Positions 34,328-46,400 of a DNA stretch of 64,000 nt are shown here, one piece after another. The notes beneath the pieces are model-generated. The model saw only the letters and a list, made by a program, of their open reading frames with translations. It was not told where the DNA came from and ran no database searches. How positions within the stretch are numbered: position 1 is the first letter of the stretch; the number at the start of each line of letters is the position of its first letter. The stretch comes from Antedon mediterranea (Eukaryota > Echinodermata > Crinoidea > Comatulida > Antedonidae), in NCBI RefSeq assembly GCF_964355755.1, contig NC_092672.1:32732501-32796500 (forward strand), in the 5' to 3' direction. The position numbers and the translations under genes are program-made.

Positions 34328-37300
34328 TCATGCACATTCCTGTGTCTTTTTTAAAGCTTTGACAATAAGATCGGCGATTTCTGGTATACCAACCATGTGT
34401 TTAGCTTGTGCAAATATCGTTGGCCCATCCTCCCGCATCAAACAAGAATCCCTCTCCATCACCTTAAAACAGTAACAAAATATATACTTTCAATAATTTG
34501 TTGCTATCTGTCATGCATTTAATTTTTGTTATATTTATCAGTAATGATTTGGTTTAATCATTTGCTCTTTAAAAAAATGATTGATTGTTCAGTGCTTTTA
34601 CAGGCTCCCTGCATTTTGAGCTATATTAATAAAACAAAATTAATTGTTACAAATTTGATTGTTACAATTTACAAAAATACTATGAACATATGTTTCTGTT
34701 TTTACAGTAGTAGGCCTACAGGCTACCTGTAATAGTGTGCAATTTTAATATTTATACCCACAAGACAGTATGTTACCTTTAGGTCAGCACCCACAGCCTC
34801 GGCCAAATCAGTTTTATTGATCACCAGAAGGTCACTTTGTGTTATGCCTGGTCCACCTTTCCTGGGAACTTTGTCTCCCCCTGAAAACGAACATGGAAAA
34901 TTTATATTAATTGAAGCACAACATAAAATATATCTTAATTTCATAGATTTATAGCCCATATTCAGAGCTTCCAGCTAGAATGCAACGGGATGTACGTGCA
35001 AAACACAAGTATTTGACTAGTTCGATAATATCTGACACAATTGTGATTGCTTAAAAACTGTTTGCGTGTATACTGGCAAAATCATGCTTAATATAGTCTG
35101 CAGGAAAGTTTTGAAACTAGGTCTGCTATGAAAACTGTGTATAAACTCTGTCTACACTATCAAACTAGTTTGACAAAAAAAGTGTGATGTGCCAGAATAT
35201 GTTTAAATATGGTTTCGATCCAACTCGGCCCTAAACCGTCTCGGCCAAAGTCAAGTCGGCCCCACGTCAAGTCGGCTCCAAGTCAACTCGGCCCCACGTC
35301 ACCTCGGCCTCACATTAACTCGGCCCCACATCAACTCGGCCTCAAGTCAACTCGGCCTCACGTCAACTCGGCCAAAAACTAATCCGTCAACTCGGCCTCT
35401 AAAAACTATGAAACGCAAAAAGTGCTAATATAGTAGTTAATATTATAATGGCAGGATATAGTACGGTTATGCCTACATAATAGACGAAATACAACGGAAA
35501 ATTCAATATAAATGATTATATAATATTAATTGATAGGTAGTATTTATTTATATTGTTTGAAACAAACAAATATTTCTTCACATTTTGTATACAGGAATCT
35601 GTCGAAGAAGACATTAAAAAAAATAATATTTAAACAATATACTTTGGTCTACAACTGTATATACATCAATATAAAAAGAATAAAATGACATTAAAATCAA
35701 AACAAATCAAAAGGCAAGAAAACAAATTGCATAAGCATTATGGGTATAGGTTACATGCACACACCCCAGACATGAATGTGCATTATTTTCAAATAGGCCT
35801 TACGGTTTTTTTTGTATGACATTTTTATTTTCATTTCGTTTAGTACTTCATAATTATTCATAATTAATACAGTACACCATGGGAAGAGAGAAATTTGCTT
35901 CCATAACAGTCCATAGGGAAGTGATTGTGATTTTATTGTATTTAATTATGGATTCATGAATTTGTCATGGTGTGTGTTGTTATACTATCATCGGGAATCT
36001 TGTGTCCCGTTTTGTAATATCATCTTTAATTAAACTAAAAAGAATAATTTCTTCCTCACTATCATCCGATGATCATCCAGAAACGACTGCTATTTTAACG
36101 TCACGTCACAAAACGGAACAGGTGTGAATGTTTAAAACGGAACGTTGAACGGGCGCGCGTCACATTGAAAAAACGGCGCCGTCCGCGAAACGGAACAGGT
36201 ACGGACGGTGGGAATGGCCCTTTAGGTGATCAATTTTATTGAACAATACAGGGCGCGGTGGGTGTTAAAAAACAGATGAGAATGCAAAGGCAATATTATG
36301 TTGTTTAGGAATTCCGTTGTTTTGGAATCAAACAATATGTTTTAGTTTTTGCTTGACAAAAAAAAAATACGCCATTTTTTCATGATGATTTCTTCAGTGT
36401 GTTTTAGATTAGTTTTTATGCTTGACAAAATAAAAATACACCATTTATTCATGATGATTTCTTCAGTGTGTTTTAGATTAATTTCCCATAAATGTATTCA
36501 TTGGATTCTCCATTATAATCAAATAACAAAAGTAATAAAAACAATTTGAATAGCGCACAATTGCAATAGAAATTTAACATGACAGAACATTCCGAATTTG
36601 TTTCCATAATCTCTTCGGTAGTTTGATTGACATCGTCAATAAATGTGTGAAAAGATTTTGTTACTGTAATATACCATTTTAATGTCACATATAGTTATTC
36701 ACTTTGACCGTGACATATTGCTAATAATTTGAGAGAGAATATATACAAAAAAAACCCATTTTTATTTTACTGTATTAATCTAATAATATCTATATAATAT
36801 ATAGGCCTTCTAAGAATATTTGCGATTATTTCTGGGAACATCCTCAAAATAGATCTAACAAACACATTACTGAGGGTTCTTACTGAGACAAACCAACCAA
36901 CAATATAAATAAAAATTACCTATCAATTAAACGAAAAACGATCAGCCAGTGTGTTATAATTTACATTGAAATTTCCGTTTTATTTCGTCTATTATATAGG
37001 CCTAACCGTACATATCCTGCAATTGTAATAAATGAACTACTATATTAGCACTTTTTGCATTCCATACTTTTTAAAGGCCGAGTTGACGGATTAGTTTTTG
37101 GCCGAGTTGACTTTAGGCCGAGTTGACTTGAGGCCGAGTTGACTTGAGGCCGAGTTGACTTGAGGCCGACTTGACTTGGGGCCGACTTGACGTGGGGCCG
37201 ACTTGACTTTGGCCGAGACGGTTTAGGGCCGAGTTGACCTGCACCCTTTAAATATGGTAGTGATATGACATTACCAAAAGTGTGATGTGCCAGAATATGT

Positions 37301-40046
37301 TTAAATATGGTAGTGATATGACATTACCAAAAGTGTGATGTGCCAGAATATGTTTAAATATGGTAGTGATATGACATTACCATTGGCACACCACATTTTT
37401 TTGTCAAACTAGTTTGATAGTGTAGATGAGGCTTTAGAACTAACCAGCAACATCAATGACATATATAATATAATCTGCAAGTTCTCGGCTAAAATTTGCA
37501 GCTAAGTTGTCCCCACCAGACTCAACGATAACAATTTCAGGTGAATAAATCTTACTAAGATCTTTAATCACTTCCATATTCACAGAATAATCCTGGAAGT
37601 AATGAAATAAAAAAGCTTTAAAATGGTTAAATAATGTTTGGCCAGTCTACACCCAGCTTTGAGACAATGCTATTGTTTTTAGCTTAGCTGTTCACACCTT
37701 TTGGGAACAATGATCTTCTCTATTAATAGTTTCCATTAGTTATTGTTTATTAGAAACAATGCTCTTCTGTAGAACCTTGTAATTGTTTTTCAGTAGCTTT
37801 CACACAAGTCCCACCAAGTTTCACTTAGTATACTCAGGGAAGAGTTAAATTACCTCTTCCCTGGTATACTGTATTCCTAGTTTCCTGGATTTTCCACATT
37901 CTCAGAACTAATAATACATACATGGTGTACGGCAAATTTATTTCAAAATGTAATACATTAGCTTATACGCATATCTTCATGTTTGCATCTTCCAAATCCC
38001 TTTCTGCGACACATTCATGAGCACTCATGCAAAAAACCCAGCAGACAAAAAATGGAAATCGCAGATATCGCTCTTGTAAGTGGAAATGGTAGCAGAATTG
38101 TTTTTTTCTCTGCGAAAACATTCATTCATTCTAGTGGAAAACAGGCTTTAGCTCCTACCTCACGTATAGCTGCATGAGGACACCCGCCTGTCTCGACCGC
38201 CCTCAGTCGTTCCTCTGGTAATGCCTTATTTCGTACCAGGAATTCCCAATCTTCTTTGGTAAAGATGTCGTTGGTAACTACGCAAAGGCTATTCTTTTCT
38301 CGTAGATGTGTACACAGACCAAGAACCAATGCTGTTTTCCCTGAACCAACAGGACCTCCTATACCAACAGTGAACGACCTCTACAAAAATATAAATAAAT
38401 ACCAAAAGATCTTTAACTGCAAGCCTGGATAAAAAATTTGTATAAAAAATGTAGAATACAGCAGAAAATCTGCTAAGGGGACAACTTTGAGACCAAAAAA
38501 AAAAATTCATCTCCTTCCCAAAATATTTTTGAAATCAAATTTTTGTTTTTCATGAAGGAGACCAAACAATAATAACCTACCGTAATAGAGGTCTCCCCCT
38601 GACTAATGGTTGGCCACAATTTTAAAAGATATATTACTGGTAAATCCTTGCATGAGCAGCTCAGCATTATCATACAGATTATTTGTATTACAAGTGGTGG
38701 TAATTTGTATATGTGTCTGTAAATTTACATTTTTGATAGCTGTGTTCACCTTGTACGATGTTTTAGTTCATTAAAAATGATTTTTCAGTGGTTAAAATTC
38801 ATTCACTGAAAAATTATTTTCTTTTTATTCAAGTATTTTATTTCGAGTGCAGTAAATATATAAATAAAAATGTTTTACAAAGCACAGACATGATTTACCT
38901 CTCGAAAATTTGTTCGTTTTAACGGCATATCTCGAGAAAGAAAGCTTCCTGGGTTTTCCATATGTTCATGAGTATGACCGTGTGTGTGACCATGCTCATG
39001 ACTATGGGTATGTGCATCATCATTACTGATATTTGTCAATCCAGCTGAAATCAAGAAATAAATGTTGTTTAATAATTTTGTGTCATTTTTGTTTATAGAG
39101 CAGATTTGCTGGGAACTGAAGTAAAATATTACTAGGATATAAGTACACTTACACTTAATGATTGATAGAATTAGTTCAGGCTAGTGCCTATTTGCTTTGA
39201 TGTCTAGTTTTTAGTCTCAACTTAAATGTGTTGACTGAGGGGGATTGAATAGCTGACTCAGGCAGGGCATTCTAATGTTTAATTATTCTGATTGAAAAAA
39301 ATTTATTTCTGCACAAGAGATTTGCTCTGAGTTTAGGATGATAAAGCTTCAGACTGAGACCACAAGTTCTGTTGTTATGACAGATGGTGAAGAACTATTT
39401 TCAATGACGTAACTCTTTATATATACGGCTCTGATGCAGAAAGATTATATAATAATAATAATTTGTGTAAACAACGTTTGGCAACCGAAATGTTTGGTCT
39501 AGCGTTAAGGATTTAACCAATCACACGAGCCCTCGGTCGAGGTCTTTATTTTATTATTATTATTGAGATGGCTAGGTTTAGTATATTTAGGAAGTAGATC
39601 GGCTATCTTGCAATTCTTTATAATAGAAAATAATTAGGGTAATGAATTATTCATGATTTCTGCCTTAACCTCATAGGAAAAAAAATAATGCATCCGGCCT
39701 ACAAACAATGCCTAATAGTACCACAGGTTACTATAGACTACTGTAGTATTATGTATATAGGTGCCTTAGATTAGGCTACATTTAGTACACACACAGATAC
39801 TTCTACTTATTCAGTGTACTTCTACTAGGCTAGGCCTACTACTACTAGGCTATATAGTTTTTATAGGCCTAAGCATGGGGTAGGAATAGCCCTCTATTCT
39901 ACTATAGGGTAGGGGGTACTGTAGTAAGCTACTAAAATACATAAATTAACAGTGTAATATAAGTAAGTAAAGACGCTAGCCTAGCTAGTATAAACCACCA
40001 TGTAAATAAACTTACCTCTAATAAATTCTACATTGTTTTTCGACAT
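34328..40046 (-). CDS. ureG: urease accessory GTPase UreG (nickel chaperone)
   Basis: Six exons on the minus strand: 40046-40016, 39044-38899, 38380-38159, 37592-37445, 34880-34777 and 34462-34328. All phases match and encode 261 residues. The N-terminus has a His-rich metal-binding stretch ([16 protein letters not shown]), followed by the P-loop GPVGSGKT at about 68-75. The invariant nickel-site CPH motif ([12 protein letters not shown]) is at about 126-128. Next come [30 protein letters not shown] and the guanine-specificity motif NKTD at about 204-207. UreG is a SIMIBI-class GTPase that, with UreF/UreH(D), delivers Ni2+ to apo-urease in the cytosol. Its client urease starts 357 bp away in the opposite direction. 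Intron 4 (34881-37444) was enlarged by a MITE that in turn received a 2-kb Mutator-like element. Confidence 0.95.
35143..37435. mobile_element. MITE, GTCTACACTATCAAACT family (copy 8), split by a nested insertion
   Basis: The left part (35143-35210, actctgtctacactatcaaa) and right part (37247-37435, ending agtttgatagtgtagatgag) are one MITE interrupted by the 2-kb element at 35211-37246. In the right part a ~53-bp block (tttaaatatggtagtgatat...) is tandemly duplicated. Confidence 0.85.
35211..37246. mobile_element. 2.0-kb Mutator-like foldback element with tandem-repeat arms
   Basis: Flanked by a 9-bp duplication TTTAAATAT (35202-35210 and 37247-37255). Inverted arms of roughly 300 bp: the outer part is a tandem array of 16-17-bp units (aagtcaactcggcctc variants). 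The inner part is unique but also inverted (ctaatatagtagtt..., taatagacgaaat...). The internal region has a ~65-bp direct repeat at about 36345-36480. No transposase. Long terminal repeats and a 9-bp duplication point to MULE/foldback ancestry. Confidence 0.85.
39472..39663 (+). repeat. copy of the tRNA-containing repeat (ureG intron 1)
   Basis: Contains ccgaaatgtttggtctag, cgagccctcggtcgaggtct and gaattattcatgatttctgc. It is the inverse of most of the element at 62983-63357. The tRNA-like box lies at about 39485-39550 on the plus strand. Confidence 0.7.
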
Positions 40047-40402
40047 CTTTGTTCCTAGTTTTTATAAGCCTATTTGATGAAAGATCGTGCCTTTCACATG
40101 CGCTGATGCTGCTATAGACTGCACAATGGCGCGGCATCATCCAGGGGTTCAGCTCCTCGCGTCCCTAGATATTTCATTGGGCAATCGGATTGGACAAAAA
40201 TCATGTTAGGTTTAATCACGTATATGTTTTATGCTTATTATTAATTTCAGTTACCAATACTGTGCCTGCTTTTATTTGGCTCTATAATTGCAGTAAATTA
40301 GGCCTAACGTACGTCACTATAGCTAGGTTACCTCGGCTCTTTCTACACTTACAAAAAGGCCTTAGCTAGACCTAGGCCTAGGCTAGGCCCAAGTTCTTTG
40401 AA
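40047..40402. promoter_or_regulatory. bidirectional promoter region between ureG and urease
   Basis: Only 356 bp separate the two start codons. The region holds an ATTGG pair near 40165-40190 (inverse CCAAT boxes), an acaatggcgcggc element resembling a YY1 site near 40120-40135, and a CpG-containing patch. No TATA box is obvious for either gene, although 5'UTR introns cannot be excluded. The layout implies coordinated transcription of enzyme and nickel chaperone. Confidence 0.6.
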
Positions 40403-43400
40403 ATGAAATTGAGTCCAAGAGAGCAGGAAAGCCTTCTGGTGCATCAGACTGGTGCTTTAGCCCAGAAACGATTGGCACGTGGAACAAAACTCAACCATCC
40501 AGAGGCTGTTATGCGCGATTTGAACGATTTGCGCAATTTGAAATTGCGCAAAAAAAATCCTTGCGCAATTTGAATTGAAACATATGTTTCAAATTGCGCA
40601 AGCAACGTATTAAATTGCGCAATAATCTGCAAATTGCGCAAGGTTTTTCGACAGATTGTGAAATCATGCACATCCATATTTTTATAGTAATTTCTAAGAA
40701 TGATTCAAAATTAAAGATAAATATCGCATTTCCTTATTTTAGTAGTGCAAATATTGTTATAAGTTAGCATACCGTCGAAGAACCGACGAAGGAAAACGAA
40801 GCGGTGGTGTTCCACCAGGCGGGCGCGGCGCGGGCGGCCGGCTATACTACTCTAGCCTAGCTAGGGTCTGGACTACTGATACTGACTAGGTTACATGGCC
40901 TAGCTTAAACTAATATTAAAAACTTAAAAAGTGAGTATTAAACATTATCTTCATTGAAATGGTCTTATTTATATAATAAAAAACTAAATTTTAAACTCCT
41001 CTGCCTAGGCCTAGCCTAGCCATGTATGGGAAAATTTACAGTTCGTTTTCAAATTGCGCAAAGGTGTCATATTGCGCAAGAACTATCTTGCGCAATTTAC
41101 AAATTGTGCAGCGCAATTTAAAATTGCGCAAAGATTTTCTTGCGCAATTTGAAATTGCGCAAGTTGATTGCGCAATTTGAAATTGCGCAAAAAAATCCTT
41201 GCGCAATTTAAAATTGCGCAAGAATTCTTTGCGCAATTTCAAATTGCGCAAGGATTTGTTTGCGCAATTTCAAATTGCGCAAATCGTTCAAATCGCGCAT
41301 AACACAGAGGCAGTTGCTTTGTTGTCTTGTCAGGTAATAATAATTGATCTTAAGCAATTATTTCCTTGTAAATTATGATCCTCATCATGCATTGACTGTC
41401 CTGTCGCAATTCACTAATTCAAAATTACACAATCCAATTATTACATTTAATATTAATTAACACATTGATTAAATATTGAAATATGTAGGCCTTAGGCCTA
41501 CTACTGTACTACTGTACTAGGCTAGTATATAAGTAGGTGTTATCAATTAAATTAAGACAAGAACCGTAACCCATTCCATAGCAATAATATTGGCAAGGGT
41601 TTGAGGCTCACTCTCACTTCTTTCTGGTTGTAGAAGAGTCTTTTTGCGGATAAGGACTATCGAACCATAATATTAATAGGTCCACATACACAAAATGCTT
41701 CTTTGCGCAATTTTAAATTGCGCAAATCGTTCAAATCGCGCATAACATTTGCACTTTAAAGTAGAACCATAGTTCAGTAGTAGGCGCTAGTTCCGTTTCG
41801 CACCTGTCGTTTATTTCGACTCAAAATTGGTTAAGTAACTTTATCGTGAGTACCACACCTTAGAATTAGGCCTCAAAAATACTTTTACGAAGGAGATCAC
41901 ACAAAAAGTAAAAAATAAATCCTTTAAATTGATGAATTTACAGACGTGTTTCTCGCACATCGGTTCGTGAATTTCGCATACTCCATGTTCAATGTTGTTG
42001 TTTCTATGGAGCGCCAAAAGAGCAATCATAATATTAATAGAGGGCTAAAAACTCAGTAAATTTCGTATATTTAATGCATTTATTGGTGAAAATTACGTTT
42101 AATTTTATCATATTTTGTCAATGTCAATGCAACAAAAATATTACTGTTGATACTGTACATGGTTTTTGCAGGAGCTTTTAGGAATGAAAATCGACAAATT
42201 TATCATCATATTACATGTACTGTAGGGGTATACCTTAATCTAAATAATAGTCTTACTCTTAGGCCTAGGGTTGGTTGCTATTTGACAACAGCAAATTATT
42301 AGCAGTAAAATGTTACAGCATTTTTATTGACAAAATATATTAAAATTAAACGTGTATTTCAATAATAAATGCATTAAAAGAAGACGCATTCCACTGAGGT
42401 TTTAACCATCTATTGTTGTTGCTCTTTTGGCGCTCCATAGAAACAAAAATATTGAACTTCGAGTATGCTAAATTCGCGGCGAACGGCGTATGCGAGAAAC
42501 ATGTTTGTAAAATCATCAATTTAAGGATTTATTTGTTACTTTTTATGTGATTCTTCTTCATAAAAGTACTTATGAGGCCCAATTTCAAGATGTGGTATTC
42601 ACAATAAGTTGCTTAACAATTTGGAGTCAAAAGGAAGTCGAAATAAAAACAGGTGCGAAACGGAACTAGCGCCCAGTAGTACTACAGTACAGATAGATAG
42701 AGGAGTATAACCCTGGTGTACCAGCTCACACTTCCATTGTTAAAGCCCCATTCCCTACGTTTTTTAGATCTAATTTAAGATCACAAACTATATTTAATGT
42801 AAAAATAATACTATATGGTCCTATTGCGATAACTTTTTTCGTCTTTAAACGGTTAAAAATGTGAAAAATAAGTCGATTTTAATAATTATATAGCGGCCTG
42901 CTATAAATCCCAAAATGCATTGCGCGCGGATTGATATTTTTGTTTTTCACCTGTAATTCGCCCACTTTTCGATCGATCGTGAGGCCAAAACAAATGGAAG
43001 ACTCCTAACTTTTCAGCGAAAATACCGGGTTTTCCCCAATTTGTATCAACGGAGTCTGGCAAAAATAGAAAGACAATTAATGCAGCAACTATACAACGTC
43101 AGGCTAGGTATATAGCTCGCGTACGATGTTCGTACGTTACCGATGTTTACCAGCTAGGCCTACAAAACTAAGCCTAGCTAGGCTAGGCCTAAGACCGTCC
43201 ACGAGAGGTCGATCGCCGCGAGCTACTTAGGTAGTGCATTGTTTCTCACTTTTTATCATAATTTACCATAAAACGTACATTTAAGACAAGAAATGACATG
43301 GTTTAATGTTTTTAAAGTGATATATATGTATAATTTTCCAAAAAACGTCCAAAATTGCAGGGAAGGGGTCTTTAATGGATTGAATTGAAAGATGAAATAG

Positions 43401-46400
43401 CAATTATAAATTGCGCAAGGAAATCCTTGCGCAATTTGAAATTGTATATTTTATTTACAAATTCATTATATATATTTTAGATACAAGAATTTGTTCGTGA
43501 TGGACGTCACTCTGTTGCTGAAATCATGGATCTTGGACGTAAAATGCTTGGTAGGGGTAGTTTTACTACGGTATTCATTTAAAGTTTTAAACCATACTTT
43601 CCTGTAGAAACAACAGCTGATTTTGATCACCAAAACTTTTTTTAATAAATGGTTTCTGTGGAGCAAATTTGAACTGTTATGCAATAGTGGTCCCAGTTTT
43701 GAAAAACTGATTTATTTTGAGTAAAAATTTATGATTTTTTTACAAACTATAAAATTAAAAATATGCCCTTTGTGCACAAAGATTTCACTATCATGTCAAC
43801 AAATTTTGTTTTATGATTCATTGGGATTATTTTTCATGTTGTCCTTCCCCTATACATTGATGTTGGGCATAATGTTGGGTCAGATGTTTAAAGTCCCATT
43901 CCCTACATTTAATGTAAAAATAATATACTATATGGTTCTATTGCGTTAACTTTTTTCGTATTTAAACGGTTAAAAATGTGAAAAATAAGTCGATTCTAAC
44001 AATTTAAGCAATCTGCTATAAATTCCAACATGCATTGCATGTGGATTGATATTTTTGTTTTTCTTCTGTGATTCACCTACTTTCGATCGATCGCGAAAGC
44101 AAAACAAATGGAAGAACTGTAACTTTTCAACGGAAATACCGGGTCTTCCTCAATTTGTATTAACGAATCTGCTAAAAAAAGAAAGACAATTAATACAGCC
44201 ACTAGACAATGCCAGACTAGGCCTATAGCTAGCGTACAATGTTTGTACATTACCATGTTTACCAGCTACTGTAGGCCTACAAAACTAAGCCTAGCTAGGC
44301 CTAAAGACCATACAGGAGAGGACATTCGACTTAAGCTATTTAGGTAGTGCATTGTTTCTCTCTTTTTATCATAATTTACCATAAAGACAAGGAATGATCT
44401 GGTTTAATGTTTTTAAAGTAATATATATGCATTTTTTTTTACAAAACGTTAAAAATTGTAGGGAATGGGTCTATAGAGTATCACGGTGCTGACATCACGA
44501 CGGTAGGTGGTGCTGCATGGTTGCTAGCGCAACCAAAAATGGGGTAGTAACAAAGTGCGAGGCAGCGAGGCAGGGAAGGCATGCGAGGCAAGTCAGAAAT
44601 TTATGCGAGGCATCGTTATACCATCATCAAAAAATGCGAGGCATGATTTTATCATTTCTCAAAATTGCAAAGCAGGAAATCACCGAAATTGAAGTAGCCT
44701 AGGCCTAGGCCCGCTAGGCTAGTTTCCTTTTGCACCTGCCTTGTATTTTAACCAACTTTATCCTGAATACCACAGCTTAGAATTAGTAGGCCTACTTTAA
44801 TGAAGAAAAATCACATAAAAGTAACAATAAATCCATTAAATTGGTGATTTTACAGACGTTGTTTTTCTCGCATTTCGCACACTCAATGTTCAATATTTTG
44901 GTTTCTATGGAACGCCAAAAGAGCAAAATTAATTAGAGGGCTAAAAACTCTGTGGAATCCATTTATATTTAACGCATTATTTGGTGAAAATCAAGTACAA
45001 TTTCAATAGATTTTGTCACTGTCAGTAAGGAAAAATGTTACTGTTGATGATGTACACGGTTTCGTTAACCTTTTAAAGAATAAAATAGAAAAATTCATCA
45101 TAATATCCTTAGTAGGATGCCCTAGGTCTAGACTAGGTAGTGATGTTGATTTAGGATCGATTATTATTCTTTGAAAACAGAACAGTATCAGCAGTAACAT
45201 ATTACAACATTTTTATTGACAAATTAACAAATATATTGAAATAAAACGTGTTTTTCACCAATAAATGCATGAGAAATTGACGCATTCCACTGAGTTTTAG
45301 TCCTCTATTATCGTTGCTCTTTTGGCGCTCCACAGAAAAACAAATATTGAACATTGAATAAGTGAAATTCGCGAACAGTGTGCGAGAAACACGCCTGTAA
45401 AATCATTAATTTAAGGATTTATTTGTTACTTTTTATGTGATTCTTTCATTAAAGTACTCATGAGGTATACTTCTAAGGTGTGGTATTCACACGATAAAGT
45501 TAGTTATCAAATTTGGAGTAAAAATACAAGCGAAGGAAACTAGCGCCAGGTTTATTAGTACGTACATGGACAACAATAAATAAAAATCGTTCGTAATATA
45601 CCTAGCTTACTAAAACAGGAATAGTGTATCATTATTAAATATTACACCAATTATTATTATATCAAAATTGATTAAAGTATTTTCTACATAGGCCTCTTAT
45701 CTAGGTTAGGGCTAAGCATATTAGCTAAAGTTTAATTTTAGGACTAGTATTACAATTGCCGGACGTAAGTCTTTTTTCACACGCGCTCCAGAATTCTGTC
45801 GCAATTTTTTTCTTTGCGGCATGTTATTGGATCGGCATATCAGTTACCTTTTATTCACCGCCAGTTATTGAACTTGTCCTGGCAATCGCTGTTCACCTTA
45901 TTTGCGAGAGAGGTACACGTGTTGTTCCTAGAGACTGGAATGTCAAAAATGTCTTTGGCACGCCGCTCAGAGAGAAGTCTGTGCGTTGCTGCTGAAACCA
46001 CGTGCTATAGGGGGGGGGGGGGGGAATGCACCACAATCCTCTGAGCGGAGGGCTGAATCATTCCGCTACCTGCTAAATAGTAAAGAGGGATTTTCCATCT
46101 CGCGGGTCTACCGGATCTAGGCGCAGGGGTGTGACAAAATATTATTTTCACTCTGCTATGTTCGAGAGACATGTGAGTGAACACGCTCGAAATGCCAACA
46201 AACATTGCAGTCATTTGATGAGTGTGTCGCTATAACAATTATTGTTTATCGAAAGTTGAAGACTGTCGTTCAGATTTTTGAACCGTAGCTAGGGCACTTT
46301 TGTAAAAGTAAAATTTGACACGATATGACTTGAATGAAAAAACAATCGTTACATAAAAATAAACAACATGATGAGTGTATACACGAATCTATTTAGATAC

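Noticed and set aside
36349-36688. Short open frames in ureG intron 4
   Set aside because: Located in the interior of the Mutator-like element, AT-rich, no transposase motif; the repeated phrase is a 65-bp direct repeat.
40444-41251. Minus-strand open frames with repeated NLKLR/CAISNCA-type patterns
   Set aside because: They come from palindromic ttgcgcaatttgaaattgcg units in the transposon, not from a protein gene.
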